A program made the position numbers and the translations under genes. From Actinomadura sp. NAK00032 (GTDB lineage: Bacteria; Actinomycetota; Actinomycetes; Streptosporangiales; Streptosporangiaceae), in NCBI RefSeq assembly GCF_013364275.1, contig NZ_CP054932.1:744001-808000 (forward strand): DNA of 64,000 nucleotides. The letters run 5' to 3'. Below the pieces are notes generated by a model. That model worked only from the letters and a program-made list of their open reading frames with translations. It was not told the DNA's origin and searched no databases. Every line of letters begins with the position of its first letter. Within the stretch, counting starts at the first letter, position 1. This document shows, piece after piece, positions 44,202 through 52,473 of this stretch.

Positions 44202-46292
44202 ATGCCGATCAGGGCCGCCATCGACATCGGCGGGACCTTCACCGACGTCGTCGGCTACGACGACGTCACGGGGACGCTCATGCTGGGCAAGACGCTCAGC
44301 ACGCCCCATGACCTCATCGACGGCGTGTTCGGCGGCCTGCGGGCGGCGGACGTCCCGGTGCCGGAACTCGACCTGGCCGTCCACGGCAGCACCGTCGTCG
44401 TGAACGCGCTGATCGAGCGCAAGGGCGCGCGGACCGCGCTGCTCACCACGGCGGGATTCCGGGACGTGTACGAGATCGGCCGCATCAACCGCCCGGACGC
44501 GTTCAACCTCGCCTTCACCAAGCACCGGCCCCTGATCCCGCGCGAGATGATCTTCGAGGTCCCGGAGCGGACGCGCGCCGACGGCGGGATCGCCCGCGCG
44601 CTGGACGAGCACCGGACCCGCGCGGTCGCCCGCCGGCTGGCCGCGCTCGGCGTCGAGTCGGTGGCCGTGGTGCTGCTGCACGCCTACCGCGCCCCGGCGC
44701 ACGAGATCCGGGTCGGCGAGATCCTCCGGGAGGAACTGCCCGGCGCGTACGTCACGCTGTCGCACGAGATCAGCCGCGAGTACCGCGAGTTCGAGCGGAC
44801 CTCGACGGTGGTGGCGAACGCGTTCGTGGGGCCGCTGGTCAGCGACTACCTCGGACGTCTCGCAGACCGGCTGCGGACGGGTGGCTCCGGCTCCGGCTCC
44901 GGGTCCGGCTCCGGGGCCGGGTCCGGGCCCGCGCTCGCGGTCATGCAGTCCAACGGCGGCGTGACCGACGTGGCCGCGGCCTCCCGCCAGTGCGTGCGGA
45001 TGCTCGAGTCCGGCCCGGCCGGCGGCGTGGTCGGCACGATCGCGCTGTGCGAGGCGCTCGGCCGGCGCGAGGCGATCGCGTTCGACATGGGCGGCACCAC
45101 GGCGAAGTCGGCGGTGATCCGCGACCTGACGTTCCCGATGGCGAGCGACTACTTCCTCGGCGGCTACGACACCGGGCTGCCGATCCGCGTCCCCTGCCTG
45201 GACATCGTGGAGGTCGGCACCGGCGGCGGCAGCGTCGCCTGGCTCGACGAGGCCGGCGGCGTCCACGTCGGGCCGCGCAGCGCGGGCGCCGATCCCGGCC
45301 CGGCCTGCTACGGCCGCGGCGGCACGGAGCCCACGATCACCGACGCGTCGGTCGTCCTCGGGCACCTGGCGCCGAGCGGCGAACTGGCCGGCGGGCTGCG
45401 CCTGGACGACGGCGCGGCCCGCCGCGCGGTCGGCGCGCTGGCCGGCCGGCTCGGCATGGACCTTGAAGCCACCGCCGCCGGGATCATCGCGATCGGGGCG
45501 GCGTCGATGGCCAACTCCGTCCGCGCGGTGACCACCGAGCGGGGGCTCGATCCGCGGGACTTCACCCTCGTCGCCTACGGCGGCAACGGCCCGCTGCACG
45601 TCGGGCGGGTCGCCCGCGAACTGGCGGTCCGGCGCGTGGTGGTGCCGCCGATCCCGGCCCTGTTCTCGGCGCTCGGGATGCTCATGGCCGACCAGCGCCT
45701 CGACGTCGTGCAGACGGGCGTGCGGACGCTGGGCGACACGACCGCCGAGGACCTCGAGGAGGCGTACCGGACGCTGGAGGGCGAGTGCGAGCGGGCCCTC
45801 GACGCCGGCTCGCTGCGGTTCGGCGGGCTGGAGTTCCCGCGCGCGGCCGACATGCGCTACGTCGGCCAGGAGCACACCGTCACGGTCGACGTGCCGCCCG
45901 GGACCCGTACCGTCGACGACCTCAAGCGGATCTTCGACGAGGCGCACGGCCGGCGCTACGGCCACAGCGCACCCGGCGAGCCCGCGCAGATCGTCAGCCT
46001 GCGGGTCTCGGCGGTCGGCCGGCTGCGCAAGCCCGACCTCACCAAGATCGACGAGGGGACCGCGGACCCACCCGCCGGGGCCCGCACCGGAACCCGCGGC
46101 ATCGTCTTCGACCCCGGCGAGGGCGCGGTCGTGACGCCGGTGTTCGCGCGGGCGGCGCTGCTGGCCGGCAACCGGATCACCGGCCCCGCCGCCATCGAGG
46201 AGCCGACCGCCACCACCCTGCTGCACCCCGGCGACCGCGCCGACGTCGACGGGTACGGGAACCTGCTGCTGGAGATCGGAGCCCGACCGTGA
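44202..46292 (+). CDS. Hydantoinase/oxoprolinase family protein, A subunit (HyuA-like)
   Basis: 696 residues. ATP-binding Hydantoinase_A fold: RAAIDIGGTFTDVVGYDDVT, GSTVVVNALIERKGART, AIAFDMGGTTAKSAVIRD, DIVEVGTGGGSVAWLDEAGG and VAYGGNGPLHVGRVARELAV. The family includes 5-oxoprolinase, N-methylhydantoinase and the acetone and acetophenone carboxylases. AAGGGG precedes the ATG at 44202 by 7 nt; an ATG 11 codons upstream lacks a ribosome site. An unusual internal Gly-Ser repeat (GGSGSGSGSGSGAGSGP) lies near residue 230. The stop overlaps the B-subunit GTG. Confidence 0.92.
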   Translation: MPIRAAIDIGGTFTDVVGYDDVTGTLMLGKTLSTPHDLIDGVFGGLRAADVPVPELDLAVHGSTVVVNALIERKGARTALLTTAGFRDVYEIGRINRPDAFNLAFTKHRPLIPREMIFEVPERTRADGGIARALDEHRTRAVARRLAALGVESVAVVLLHAYRAPAHEIRVGEILREELPGAYVTLSHEISREYREFERTSTVVANAFVGPLVSDYLGRLADRLRTGGSGSGSGSGSGAGSGPALAVMQSNGGVTDVAAASRQCVRMLESGPAGGVVGTIALCEALGRREAIAFDMGGTTAKSAVIRDLTFPMASDYFLGGYDTGLPIRVPCLDIVEVGTGGGSVAWLDEAGGVHVGPRSAGADPGPACYGRGGTEPTITDASVVLGHLAPSGELAGGLRLDDGAARRAVGALAGRLGMDLEATAAGIIAIGAASMANSVRAVTTERGLDPRDFTLVAYGGNGPLHVGRVARELAVRRVVVPPIPALFSALGMLMADQRLDVVQTGVRTLGDTTAEDLEEAYRTLEGECERALDAGSLRFGGLEFPRAADMRYVGQEHTVTVDVPPGTRTVDDLKRIFDEAHGRRYGHSAPGEPAQIVSLRVSAVGRLRKPDLTKIDEGTADPPAGARTGTRGIVFDPGEGAVVTPVFARAALLAGNRITGPAAIEEPTATTLLHPGDRADVDGYGNLLLEIGARP

Positions 46293-48028
46293 CCGACATC
46301 GACCCGATCACCGCCGAGATCATCCGCGCCGGGTTCGTCGCGATCACCGAGGAGATGAAGACGAACCTGATGCGCACGGCGTACAACCTCATCATCTACG
46401 AGGCCCAGGACTTCACGGTCGGGCTCTTCGACGCCGACGGCGAGACGATCTCGGTCGGGCTCGGCCTGCCGATGTTCGTCGGCGGCCTGTCCGACGCCGT
46501 CAAGGCGAAACTGGAGTTCTACGGGCGCGACGGCATCAGCCCCGGCGACATCCTGCTCACCAACGACGCCTACATCATGGGCAGCCACCTCAACCACATG
46601 ATCTTCACGCTGCCGATCTTCCACGACGGCGAGCTGATCGCCTTCGCCGCGTCGATGGCGCACTGGATCGACGTCGGCGGCGTGCTCGGCGGCACCACCA
46701 CCGACATCTACTCCGAGGGGCTCCAGGTCCCGGTCGTGAAGATCTTCAAGGAGGGCGTCCAGGACGACGAGCTGACCCGGCTGATCGCGATGAACGTCCG
46801 GTTCGAGGACCTGGCGATGGGCGACTTCCGAGCGCAGGTGGCCGCCGTGCGCACCGGCGAGACCCGGATGCGCGCGATGCTCGAACGCTACGGCGCCGGC
46901 GCCGTCCGGGCGGGCATCGCCGACGTGTTCCGCCGCGGCGAGGAACTGAGCAGGCAGGCCGTCCGGCGGATCCCGGACGGCGAGTACCGCGCCGAGGCGT
47001 ACATGGACGACGACGCGGTGAAGGTCGGCGAGCGGATCCCCGTCCGCGTCCGCGTCGTGGTCGAGGACGACGTGCTGACCGTCGACCTGAGCGAGATGAG
47101 CCCGCAGGTCGCCGGGTACTTCAACTCCGGCGCCACGGCCGGGCGGTCGGCCGCCCAGGTCGCGTTCAAATGCCTCACCTCGCCGGACGAGTACCCGATC
47201 AACCACGGCTCGCTGCGCCCGCTGCGGGTGGTGCTGCCGCCGGGCACGGTCGTCAGCGCGGTCAAGCCCGCCGCGATGCGCCTGTGGATGACGTACCCGA
47301 TGACGGTCGTCGACTGCGTCTTCCGGGCGATGGCGGACGTCGTGCCCGGCACCAGCATCGCCGGCCACCACGCCGACCTCGGCATGTCGCACACCTACGG
47401 CGTGGACGAGGCGACCGGCCGGTTCTTCCAGTTCTACGGCGGGCCGCAGGGCGGCGGCTGGGGCGCCACCTCCCTGGCCGACGGGCAGAGCGCGACGATG
47501 TGCGTCAACGACGGCGACACCCACAACGCGCCCGTCGAGGTGGTGGAGGCCAAGTATCCGATGGTCACCGTCGAGGAGTACGCCCTGGTGCAGGACTCCG
47601 GCGGCGCCGGCGCGCACCGCGGCGGCCTCGGCACCCGGCTGCGGATCCGCGTGCACACCGCCGCCAAGCTGGACACCTGGATCGAGCGCACCTCCTGCGC
47701 GCCCTGGGGTCTGGACGGCGGCCACGCCGCGGCGCGGAACCACGTCCATGTCGAACGGGCCGGAGGCGAGGTGGTCGCCTTCCCCAACGGGAAGGTCGGC
47801 GCGCTCGACCTCGCCGCCGGCGACGCCCACGTCATCGAGCTCGGCGGGGGCGGCGGCCACGGCGACCCGCGGCAGCGTCCCGTCGAGAAGGTGCTGGCCG
47901 ACGTGCGCGCCGGGTACGTGTCGGCGGCGCGCGCGCAGACCGACTACGGCGTCGCCGTCACCGGTACCGGCGACGATGTCACGCTGGACGCGGCGGCGAC
48001 GGCCAGGCTGCGGAACGGCCATGAGTGA
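46289..48028 (+). CDS. Hydantoinase/oxoprolinase family protein, B subunit (HyuB-like)
   Basis: 579 residues. Hydantoinase_B motifs: DPITAEIIRAGFVAITEEMK, GDILLTNDAYIMGSHLNHMI, SMAHWIDVGGVLGG, AGYFNSGATAGRSAAQVAFK, DSGGAGAHRGGLG, ending with GGGGGHGDPRQR as in the family. It forms a heteromer with the A subunit for ATP-dependent amide hydrolysis or carboxylation. The GTG overlaps the A-subunit stop; it overlaps the GMC gene by 8 bp. Together with an acyl-CoA ligase and a FAH protein, a carboxylase role is conceivable. Confidence 0.92.
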   Translation: MTDIDPITAEIIRAGFVAITEEMKTNLMRTAYNLIIYEAQDFTVGLFDADGETISVGLGLPMFVGGLSDAVKAKLEFYGRDGISPGDILLTNDAYIMGSHLNHMIFTLPIFHDGELIAFAASMAHWIDVGGVLGGTTTDIYSEGLQVPVVKIFKEGVQDDELTRLIAMNVRFEDLAMGDFRAQVAAVRTGETRMRAMLERYGAGAVRAGIADVFRRGEELSRQAVRRIPDGEYRAEAYMDDDAVKVGERIPVRVRVVVEDDVLTVDLSEMSPQVAGYFNSGATAGRSAAQVAFKCLTSPDEYPINHGSLRPLRVVLPPGTVVSAVKPAAMRLWMTYPMTVVDCVFRAMADVVPGTSIAGHHADLGMSHTYGVDEATGRFFQFYGGPQGGGWGATSLADGQSATMCVNDGDTHNAPVEVVEAKYPMVTVEEYALVQDSGGAGAHRGGLGTRLRIRVHTAAKLDTWIERTSCAPWGLDGGHAAARNHVHVERAGGEVVAFPNGKVGALDLAAGDAHVIELGGGGGHGDPRQRPVEKVLADVRAGYVSAARAQTDYGVAVTGTGDDVTLDAAATARLRNGHE

Positions 48029-49529
48029 CTCCTACGACTACGTGATCGTCGGGGCGGGCTCGGCCGGCTGCGTGCTGGCCGGCCAGCTGTCCGCCGACGC
48101 CGACGCCACGGTGCTGCTGCTGGAGGCGGGCGGCCCCGACGACCGGCCGCAGATCCGGGAGAGCGCCCGCTGGGCCGAGAACCTCGGCGGCGACGCGGAC
48201 TGGAACTACCGCACGGCGCCGCAGCGCCACGCCGGAGACAGGCGGATCGCCTGGCCGCGCGGCCGGGTGCTCGGCGGTTCGAGCTCGATCAACTCGATGG
48301 TCTACATGCGCGGCGCGCGGAGCGACTACGACGGGTGGGCGCGGCAGGGCGGCACGGGCTGGTCCTACGAGGACGTGCTGCCGGCCTTCCGCGCCCTGGA
48401 GGACTTCCCCGGCGGCGACCCCCGCTACCGGGGAACCGGCGGGCCGCTGAAGGTCAGGATCCCCGACGAGCACAGCCCGCACGCCGAGGGCTTCCTGGAG
48501 TCGGCGCTGGCGGCGGGCCACCCGTACAACGACGACTTCAACGGCGCGTCGCCGGAGGGGGCGGGCTGGAACCAGCTCACGGCCGTCAACGGACGCCGGT
48601 GCAGCAGCGGCGACGCGTTCCTGCGCCCGGCGCTGGAGCGGCCCAACCTGACGGTGGAGACACGTGCCCGGGCCCGCCGCCTCGTCATCGACGCACAGGG
48701 CCGGGTCACGGCCGTCGAGTACGAGCGCGACGGCCGCGTCCTGACCGCCGGCGTCGGCACCGAGGCCGTGGTGTCTGCCGGGACGATCGAGTCGCCCAAA
48801 CTCCTGCTGCTGTCCGGCGTCGGTCCCGCGGCGGACCTCGCCGCGGTGGGCGTCGACTGCCTGCTCGACCTGCCCGGCGTCGGACGCAACCTGCACGACC
48901 ACCCCGGCGTCCCGCTGACCTGGGCGTCCCGCCGGCCCGTCCCGCTGAGCCGCCACCAGCACAGCGAGGCCGGCCTGTTCTGCCGCTCCGACCCGGGGCT
49001 CGACGCGCCCGACCTGCAGTTCGGCGTGCTGAGCGTGGCGCTCACCGCCGACGGCGCGGTGTCCCCGGACCCGGCCTACAGCCTCTACCCGTGCCTGCTC
49101 CGGCCGCGCAGCCGGGGCAGCCTCCGGCTCCGGTCCGCGGACCCGGCGGACGAGCCGCTGATCGATCCGAACTACCTGGAGTCACCGGACGACCGGGACG
49201 CGCTCGTCCGGGCCGTCGAGGTCTCGCGCGGCCTGGCGCGGGGCGAGGGCCTGCGGGAGTGGACCGGCGCGGAGATCCTCCCCGGCCCGGACACCGACCT
49301 GCGGTCGTACGTGGCACGGACGGCCAACACCTGGTTCCACCCCGTCGGCACCTGCCGGATGGGCACGGACTCCTCGGCGGTCGTGGACCCGTCCCTGCGC
49401 GTGCGCGGCACGGCCAACCTCCGGGTGATCGACGCCTCGGTCATCCCGGAGATCCCGTCGGCGAACACCAACGCCGCCACGCTGATGATCGCGTGGCGGG
49501 GAGCCGAAATGATCAGGAGCGCGCGATGA
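48021..49529 (+). CDS. GMC family FAD-dependent oxidoreductase (choline/alcohol dehydrogenase-like)
   Basis: 502 residues. FAD dinucleotide motif YVIVGAGSAGCVLAGQLS; GMC signature 1 GRVLGGSSSINSMVYMRGAR; ESPKLLLLSGVGPA; C-terminal catalytic His in NTWFHPVGTCRMG and the final RVIDASVIPEIPSANTNA. It oxidises an alcohol to an aldehyde with FAD. The aldehyde dehydrogenase gene follows 30 bp later, so the two may act in sequence. No signal peptide. An aryl alcohol or choline-like substrate is possible. Confidence 0.94.
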   Translation: MSDSYDYVIVGAGSAGCVLAGQLSADADATVLLLEAGGPDDRPQIRESARWAENLGGDADWNYRTAPQRHAGDRRIAWPRGRVLGGSSSINSMVYMRGARSDYDGWARQGGTGWSYEDVLPAFRALEDFPGGDPRYRGTGGPLKVRIPDEHSPHAEGFLESALAAGHPYNDDFNGASPEGAGWNQLTAVNGRRCSSGDAFLRPALERPNLTVETRARARRLVIDAQGRVTAVEYERDGRVLTAGVGTEAVVSAGTIESPKLLLLSGVGPAADLAAVGVDCLLDLPGVGRNLHDHPGVPLTWASRRPVPLSRHQHSEAGLFCRSDPGLDAPDLQFGVLSVALTADGAVSPDPAYSLYPCLLRPRSRGSLRLRSADPADEPLIDPNYLESPDDRDALVRAVEVSRGLARGEGLREWTGAEILPGPDTDLRSYVARTANTWFHPVGTCRMGTDSSAVVDPSLRVRGTANLRVIDASVIPEIPSANTNAATLMIAWRGAEMIRSAR

Positions 49530-49559
49530 CGGCCCGCTTCCTCCCGAAAGGAGACCACC

Positions 49560-50900
49560 ATGGCTGACCTGCGCGCCGTCTTCGACGACCAGCGCCGCGC
49601 GTTCCGCACGCCCACCCTGGACGAACGCCGTGAACACCTCGGCCGGCTGGCGGCGATGGTCGTGCGGGCCCGCCCACGCATCGAGCAGGCCATGGCGGCG
49701 GACTTCACCGTCCACCCCGCACAGCTCACCGCCATGACCGAGGTGTTCGGCGTCGCCGGCCAGGCCGCCTACGCCGCCGAGCAACTCCCCGCCTGGACGG
49801 CCCCGCAGCAGCGCTTCGCCGACCCGGCCTTCGCCGGCACCGCCACCGCGGCCATCGAGTACCAGCCCAAGGGCGTCCTCGGCATCATGGCCCCCTGGAA
49901 CTTCCCGTTCCTGCTCTCCCTCGGCCCCCTGGCCGACATGCTCGCCGCCGGCAACCGCGTCATCATCAAACCGTCCGAGGTCGCCCCCGCCTGCGCCGAG
50001 CTCCTGCGGGAACTGGTCGCCGACACCTTCGCCCCCGACCACGTGGCCGTCGTCTGCGGCGGTGTCGACCTGGCCAAGGAGTTCGCGACGCTGCCCTGGG
50101 ACCACCTCCTCTACACCGGCAACTCCGCCGTGGGCCGCGAGGTCGCCATGGCCGCGGCCCGCAACCTGACGCCCCTCACCCTGGAACTCGGCGGCAAGAA
50201 CCCGGCCATCGTCCCCACCGTGGACGCCGAGAGCGTCGCCCAGATCATCGGCAACAAGGCCGTCAAGAGCGGCCAGGTCTGCATCGCCCCGGACTACTGC
50301 CTCGTCCCGGCGACCCAGGCCGCCGACTTCATCGACCTGGCCCGCGCCCACGTCGCCGCCGGCTACACCGCGTCCCCGGACTGCACGGGCATCATCACCG
50401 GCCGCCACCTGGACCGCCTGCTCGCCATGCTCGACGAGGCGAGGGACCACGGCCACCGGGTCATCACCCTCGAACCCGGCGCCGAAACCGACCGCGCCAC
50501 CCGCCGCATCCCCCTCACCCTGGTCATCGACCCCGACGACGAGCTGCAGATCATGCGCGAGGAGATCTTCGGCCCCATCCTCCCCGTCAAGACCTACCGC
50601 ACCCTCGACGAGGCCATCGCCTACGTCAACGCGGGCGACCGCCCCCTCGGCCTCTACGTCTTCACCCCCGACGCCGCCGTAGCCCGCCACGTCCTGGACC
50701 GCACGATCTCCGGGGGAGCCTGCGTCAACACCTGCGCCGTCCAGGGCGTCCTCCCGTCCCTGGGCTTCGGCGGCACCGGCATGAGCGGCTACGGCCGGCA
50801 CCGAGGCATCGAAGGCTTCCGCGAGTTCTCCAACCAACGAGGAGTCTTCACCCGCGGCCAAGCCGACACCATCAACACCTTCTTCCCCCCATACACCTGA
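49560..50900 (+). CDS. Coniferyl-aldehyde-dehydrogenase-like NAD(P)+ dehydrogenase
   Basis: 446 residues. GVLGIMAPWNFPFLLSLGPL and PWNFP cofactor region; Glu in LELGGKNPAIV; catalytic Cys in KSGQVCIAPDYCLVP; GPILPVKTYRTLDEAI; and the C-terminal PSLGFGGTGMSGYGRHRGIE with the bifunctional ALDH3/CALDH-like end. These oxidise aromatic or aliphatic aldehydes to acids. AAAGGAG precedes the ATG by 6 nt. It is the last gene of the catabolic operon; its product acid could feed the acyl-CoA ligase encoded leftward. Confidence 0.93.
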   Translation: MADLRAVFDDQRRAFRTPTLDERREHLGRLAAMVVRARPRIEQAMAADFTVHPAQLTAMTEVFGVAGQAAYAAEQLPAWTAPQQRFADPAFAGTATAAIEYQPKGVLGIMAPWNFPFLLSLGPLADMLAAGNRVIIKPSEVAPACAELLRELVADTFAPDHVAVVCGGVDLAKEFATLPWDHLLYTGNSAVGREVAMAAARNLTPLTLELGGKNPAIVPTVDAESVAQIIGNKAVKSGQVCIAPDYCLVPATQAADFIDLARAHVAAGYTASPDCTGIITGRHLDRLLAMLDEARDHGHRVITLEPGAETDRATRRIPLTLVIDPDDELQIMREEIFGPILPVKTYRTLDEAIAYVNAGDRPLGLYVFTPDAAVARHVLDRTISGGACVNTCAVQGVLPSLGFGGTGMSGYGRHRGIEGFREFSNQRGVFTRGQADTINTFFPPYT

Positions 50901-50988
50901 GCCCCCCGCCACCACGCGAGAATTCGTGCAGACCGTCCTCGATCTCGCTCCGCGGCCGGACCGGCCGCCACCGCGATCAGGACAAAGA

Positions 50989-51009
50989 CCCCGAGCCGCC
51001 TGGCTCCGG
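50989..51009 (-). terminator. tRNA-type terminator beside the tRNA-Phe fragment
   Basis: On the minus strand CCGGAGCC-AGGC-GGCTCGG (one bulge) then GGGTCTTTGTC. It lies about 24 nt beyond the end of the tRNA fragment, as the intact gene's terminator lies 21 nt beyond its end. It may be the original tRNA-Phe terminator. Confidence 0.5.
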
Positions 51010-51031
51010 TGTGTTCGTGCTGCCGGCGAGT

Positions 51032-51074
51032 GTGGGCAGGGGCGGGGTCGAACCGCCGACCTTCCGCTTTTCAG
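51032..51074 (-). repeat. 43-bp exact copy of the tRNA-Phe 3' half (att-like repeat L)
   Basis: Identical to 52015-52057, i.e. from the anticodon loop through the T-arm and acceptor 3' strand to the discriminator base of tRNA-Phe. Identity stops sharply inside the anticodon loop, where the sequence becomes AAGTGGCAACC. Not a functional tRNA since the 5' half is missing. It is the expected scar of tRNA-targeted integration. Confidence 0.8.
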
Positions 51075-51193
51075 AAGTGGCAACCACCCTGCGGCGGTGT
51101 CGTCCACCGAGGTCAGACGGTGCTCGACGTACGCCTCTGGTGCCGGTTGGTGGCCGTCGTTGCCGTCAGGGCTGCCGTCACTGGTCGGTGTTG

Positions 51194-51523
51194 TCAGGCG
51201 ACCTTGATCGAGTGGGGGCCGACGCTGACGGTGATGTCCAGGTGCCCGCCGAGGGCGGCGGCGTAGGCGCGGAGTGTCTCCAGTTCCATGGCTTCAAGGT
51301 TGCCGTTCTCGATCTGGGAGACGCGGGACTGGGAGACCCTCAGGATCTGGGCGACCTCGGCCTGCGTCTTGCCGACCGCCTTGCGGAGCTCCTTGAGGTG
51401 GTGGCCGGCGACGTAGGCGTCCAGTTCGGCGCGAGCCCGAGCCTGGCGCTCGGGGTCGGCCAGTTCAGGGTTGAGGCGGTGTGCTTCGGCCTTGATGTCC
51501 TGCCAACGGCGTCCGGTGCTCAT
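51194..51523 (-). CDS. HigA-type XRE antitoxin
   Basis: 109 residues. The Cro/C1 HTH lies at residues ~42-100: LKELRKAVGKTQAEVAQILR, VSQSRVSQIENGNLEAMELE, TLRAYAAALGG. The N-terminal helical ~40 residues (DIKAEAHRLNPELADPE) likely bind toxin. GGAGGCGGGACG precedes the ATG. The ATG overlaps the toxin stop (ATGA); the toxin-first order is typical of HigBA. It presumably represses the AT-rich palindrome upstream of the toxin gene. Confidence 0.88.
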   Translation of the reverse strand: MSTGRRWQDIKAEAHRLNPELADPERQARARAELDAYVAGHHLKELRKAVGKTQAEVAQILRVSQSRVSQIENGNLEAMELETLRAYAAALGGHLDITVSVGPHSIKVA

Positions 51524-51894
51524 CGTCCCGCCTCCTTGTCCTTCGCTGCGCGGTATTCGGCGTAGCGGCCTTCGGCCAGTGGGATCGCTTCGTCGTACCA
51601 GCGTGACCACTGCCCGGCTTTGTCTCCGGCCACCAGGAAGATCGCGGCACGGTCTGGGTCGAAGACGAACAGCATGCGGATCTCTGATCGTCCTCGGCTG
51701 CCGGGCCGCAGCTCCTTGAGGTTGCGCAGCTCGCTGTGTTCCAGGGTGTCGACGAGCGGCCGTCCTAGTGTCGGCCCGATCTCGGCCAGCCTGTCGATGG
51801 CTTGCTCGATCAATGCTGCGGTGTCCGTTTCGGATTCACACAGCTTGAGGAACCAGCTCTCGACCGGTTCGAGGAGGATGACATCCCAGGCCAC
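51520..51894 (-). CDS. HigB/RelE-family toxin
   Basis: 124 residues, RelE/ParE superfamily, HigB (gp49-like) branch: WDVILLEPVESWFLKLCESE, ALIEQAIDRLAEIGPTLGRP, ELRNLKELRPGSRGRSEIRM, LFVFDPDRAAIFLVAGDKAG, QWSRWYDEAIPLAEGRYAEY. The Arg-rich core and the final Trp-Tyr/Arg fit ribosome-dependent mRNA interferases of this group. GTG start directly behind an AT-rich -10, without a ribosome site. Located within the tRNA-bounded islet. Confidence 0.88.
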   Translation of the reverse strand: MAWDVILLEPVESWFLKLCESETDTAALIEQAIDRLAEIGPTLGRPLVDTLEHSELRNLKELRPGSRGRSEIRMLFVFDPDRAAIFLVAGDKAGQWSRWYDEAIPLAEGRYAEYRAAKDKEAGR

Positions 51895-51900
51895 AGAGCC

Positions 51901-51922
51901 AATATAACTTCTAACTCATATT
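51901..51922 (-). promoter_or_regulatory. higBA promoter/operator palindrome
   Basis: A 22-bp imperfect inverted repeat (arms AATATAAC / CTCATATT, 6 of 8 pairs) is the most AT-rich point around. On the minus strand TATATT ends 6 nt before the toxin GTG, so the -10 is inside the palindrome and the transcript may be leaderless. Autorepression by the antitoxin is inference from family behaviour. Confidence 0.6.
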
Positions 51923-51970
51923 GATGGGACCGCGCGACGTGCTGTCTGTGCCGCTTGCTATAAAGAAGAT

Positions 51971-51995
51971 GCCCCGGGCCTGTTGGCTCCGGGGC
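51971..51995 (-). terminator. Terminator downstream of tRNA-Phe
   Basis: On the minus strand GCCCCGGAGCC-AACA-GGCCCGGGGC followed by ATCTTCTTT, 21 nt past the tRNA-Phe 3' end. Strong GC stem with a T-rich tail. Confidence 0.8.
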
Positions 51996-52014
51996 GTTTC
52001 TGTTGGTTGTTGAG

Positions 52015-52057
52015 GTGGGCAGGGGCGGGGTCGAACCGCCGACCTTCCGCTTTTCAG
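52015..52057 (-). repeat. tRNA-Phe 3' half, partner of the 43-bp repeat (att-like repeat R)
   Basis: Direct repeat partner of 51032-51074, here part of the intact tRNA gene. The two copies share orientation and are 983 bp apart. The motif TGGCTCCGG occurs exactly 32 bp before position 51033 and 52016, showing weaker similarity beyond the exact repeat. Confidence 0.8.
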
Positions 52058-52089
52058 GCGGACGCTCGTACCGACTGAGCTACCTGCCC
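52016..52089 (-). tRNA. tRNA-Phe (GAA)
   Basis: 74 nt fold into a canonical cloverleaf: acceptor GGGCAGG/CCTGCCC, D-stem GCTC/GAGC, anticodon stem TCCGC/GCGGA with loop CTGAAAA (anticodon GAA), T-stem GGCGG/CCGCC with loop TTCGACC, discriminator A. CCA is not encoded. It lies 23 bp from tRNA-Asp on the same strand. Confidence 0.97.
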
Positions 52090-52112
52090 AGGACGCGCGT
52101 CGGCGCGTCTGG

Positions 52113-52187
52113 CGGTCCTGACGGGATTTGAACCCGCGGCCTCCACCTTGACAGGGTGGCGAGCACTCCTAACTGCTCCACAGGACC
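52113..52187 (-). tRNA. tRNA-Asp (GTC)
   Basis: 75 nt: acceptor GGTCCTG/CAGGACC, D-stem GAGC/GCTC, anticodon stem CCACC/GGTGG with loop CTGTCAA (anticodon GTC), T-stem GCGGG/CCCGT with TTCAAAT, discriminator G. CCA is not encoded. Transcribed leftward, upstream of tRNA-Phe, probably from one promoter. Confidence 0.97.
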
Positions 52188-52473
52188 TTGCTGATCCGAG
52201 CTTAGCGGCTCGGGAGGGGTGTCTCGGCCGGTGTGACCCGGCGTTTGGCACGTCCGAGAGCATACGCGATGGCCGAGTACAGCGCCAACTCGTTAACGGG
52301 GGAGGCTGCGGGGGATAGAGCGGTAACGGAGAGGTACCGGGTGAATGCGGGTTGGTGGCGGGTGCTGTGAGTTTGAGGCTCGGGGTCCTAGTCTGTCCGG
52401 GTTGCGCGACGGTGCGTGACCAGAGGGTTGCGCCGTTCCGACGGGGACGGCCGTGGACGCGAAGGAGGTCGGC

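Noticed and set aside
51033..51107. Second tRNA-Phe gene
   Set aside because: Only the 3' half matches; the anticodon stem and D-arm are absent, so it is a fragment or att-like repeat.
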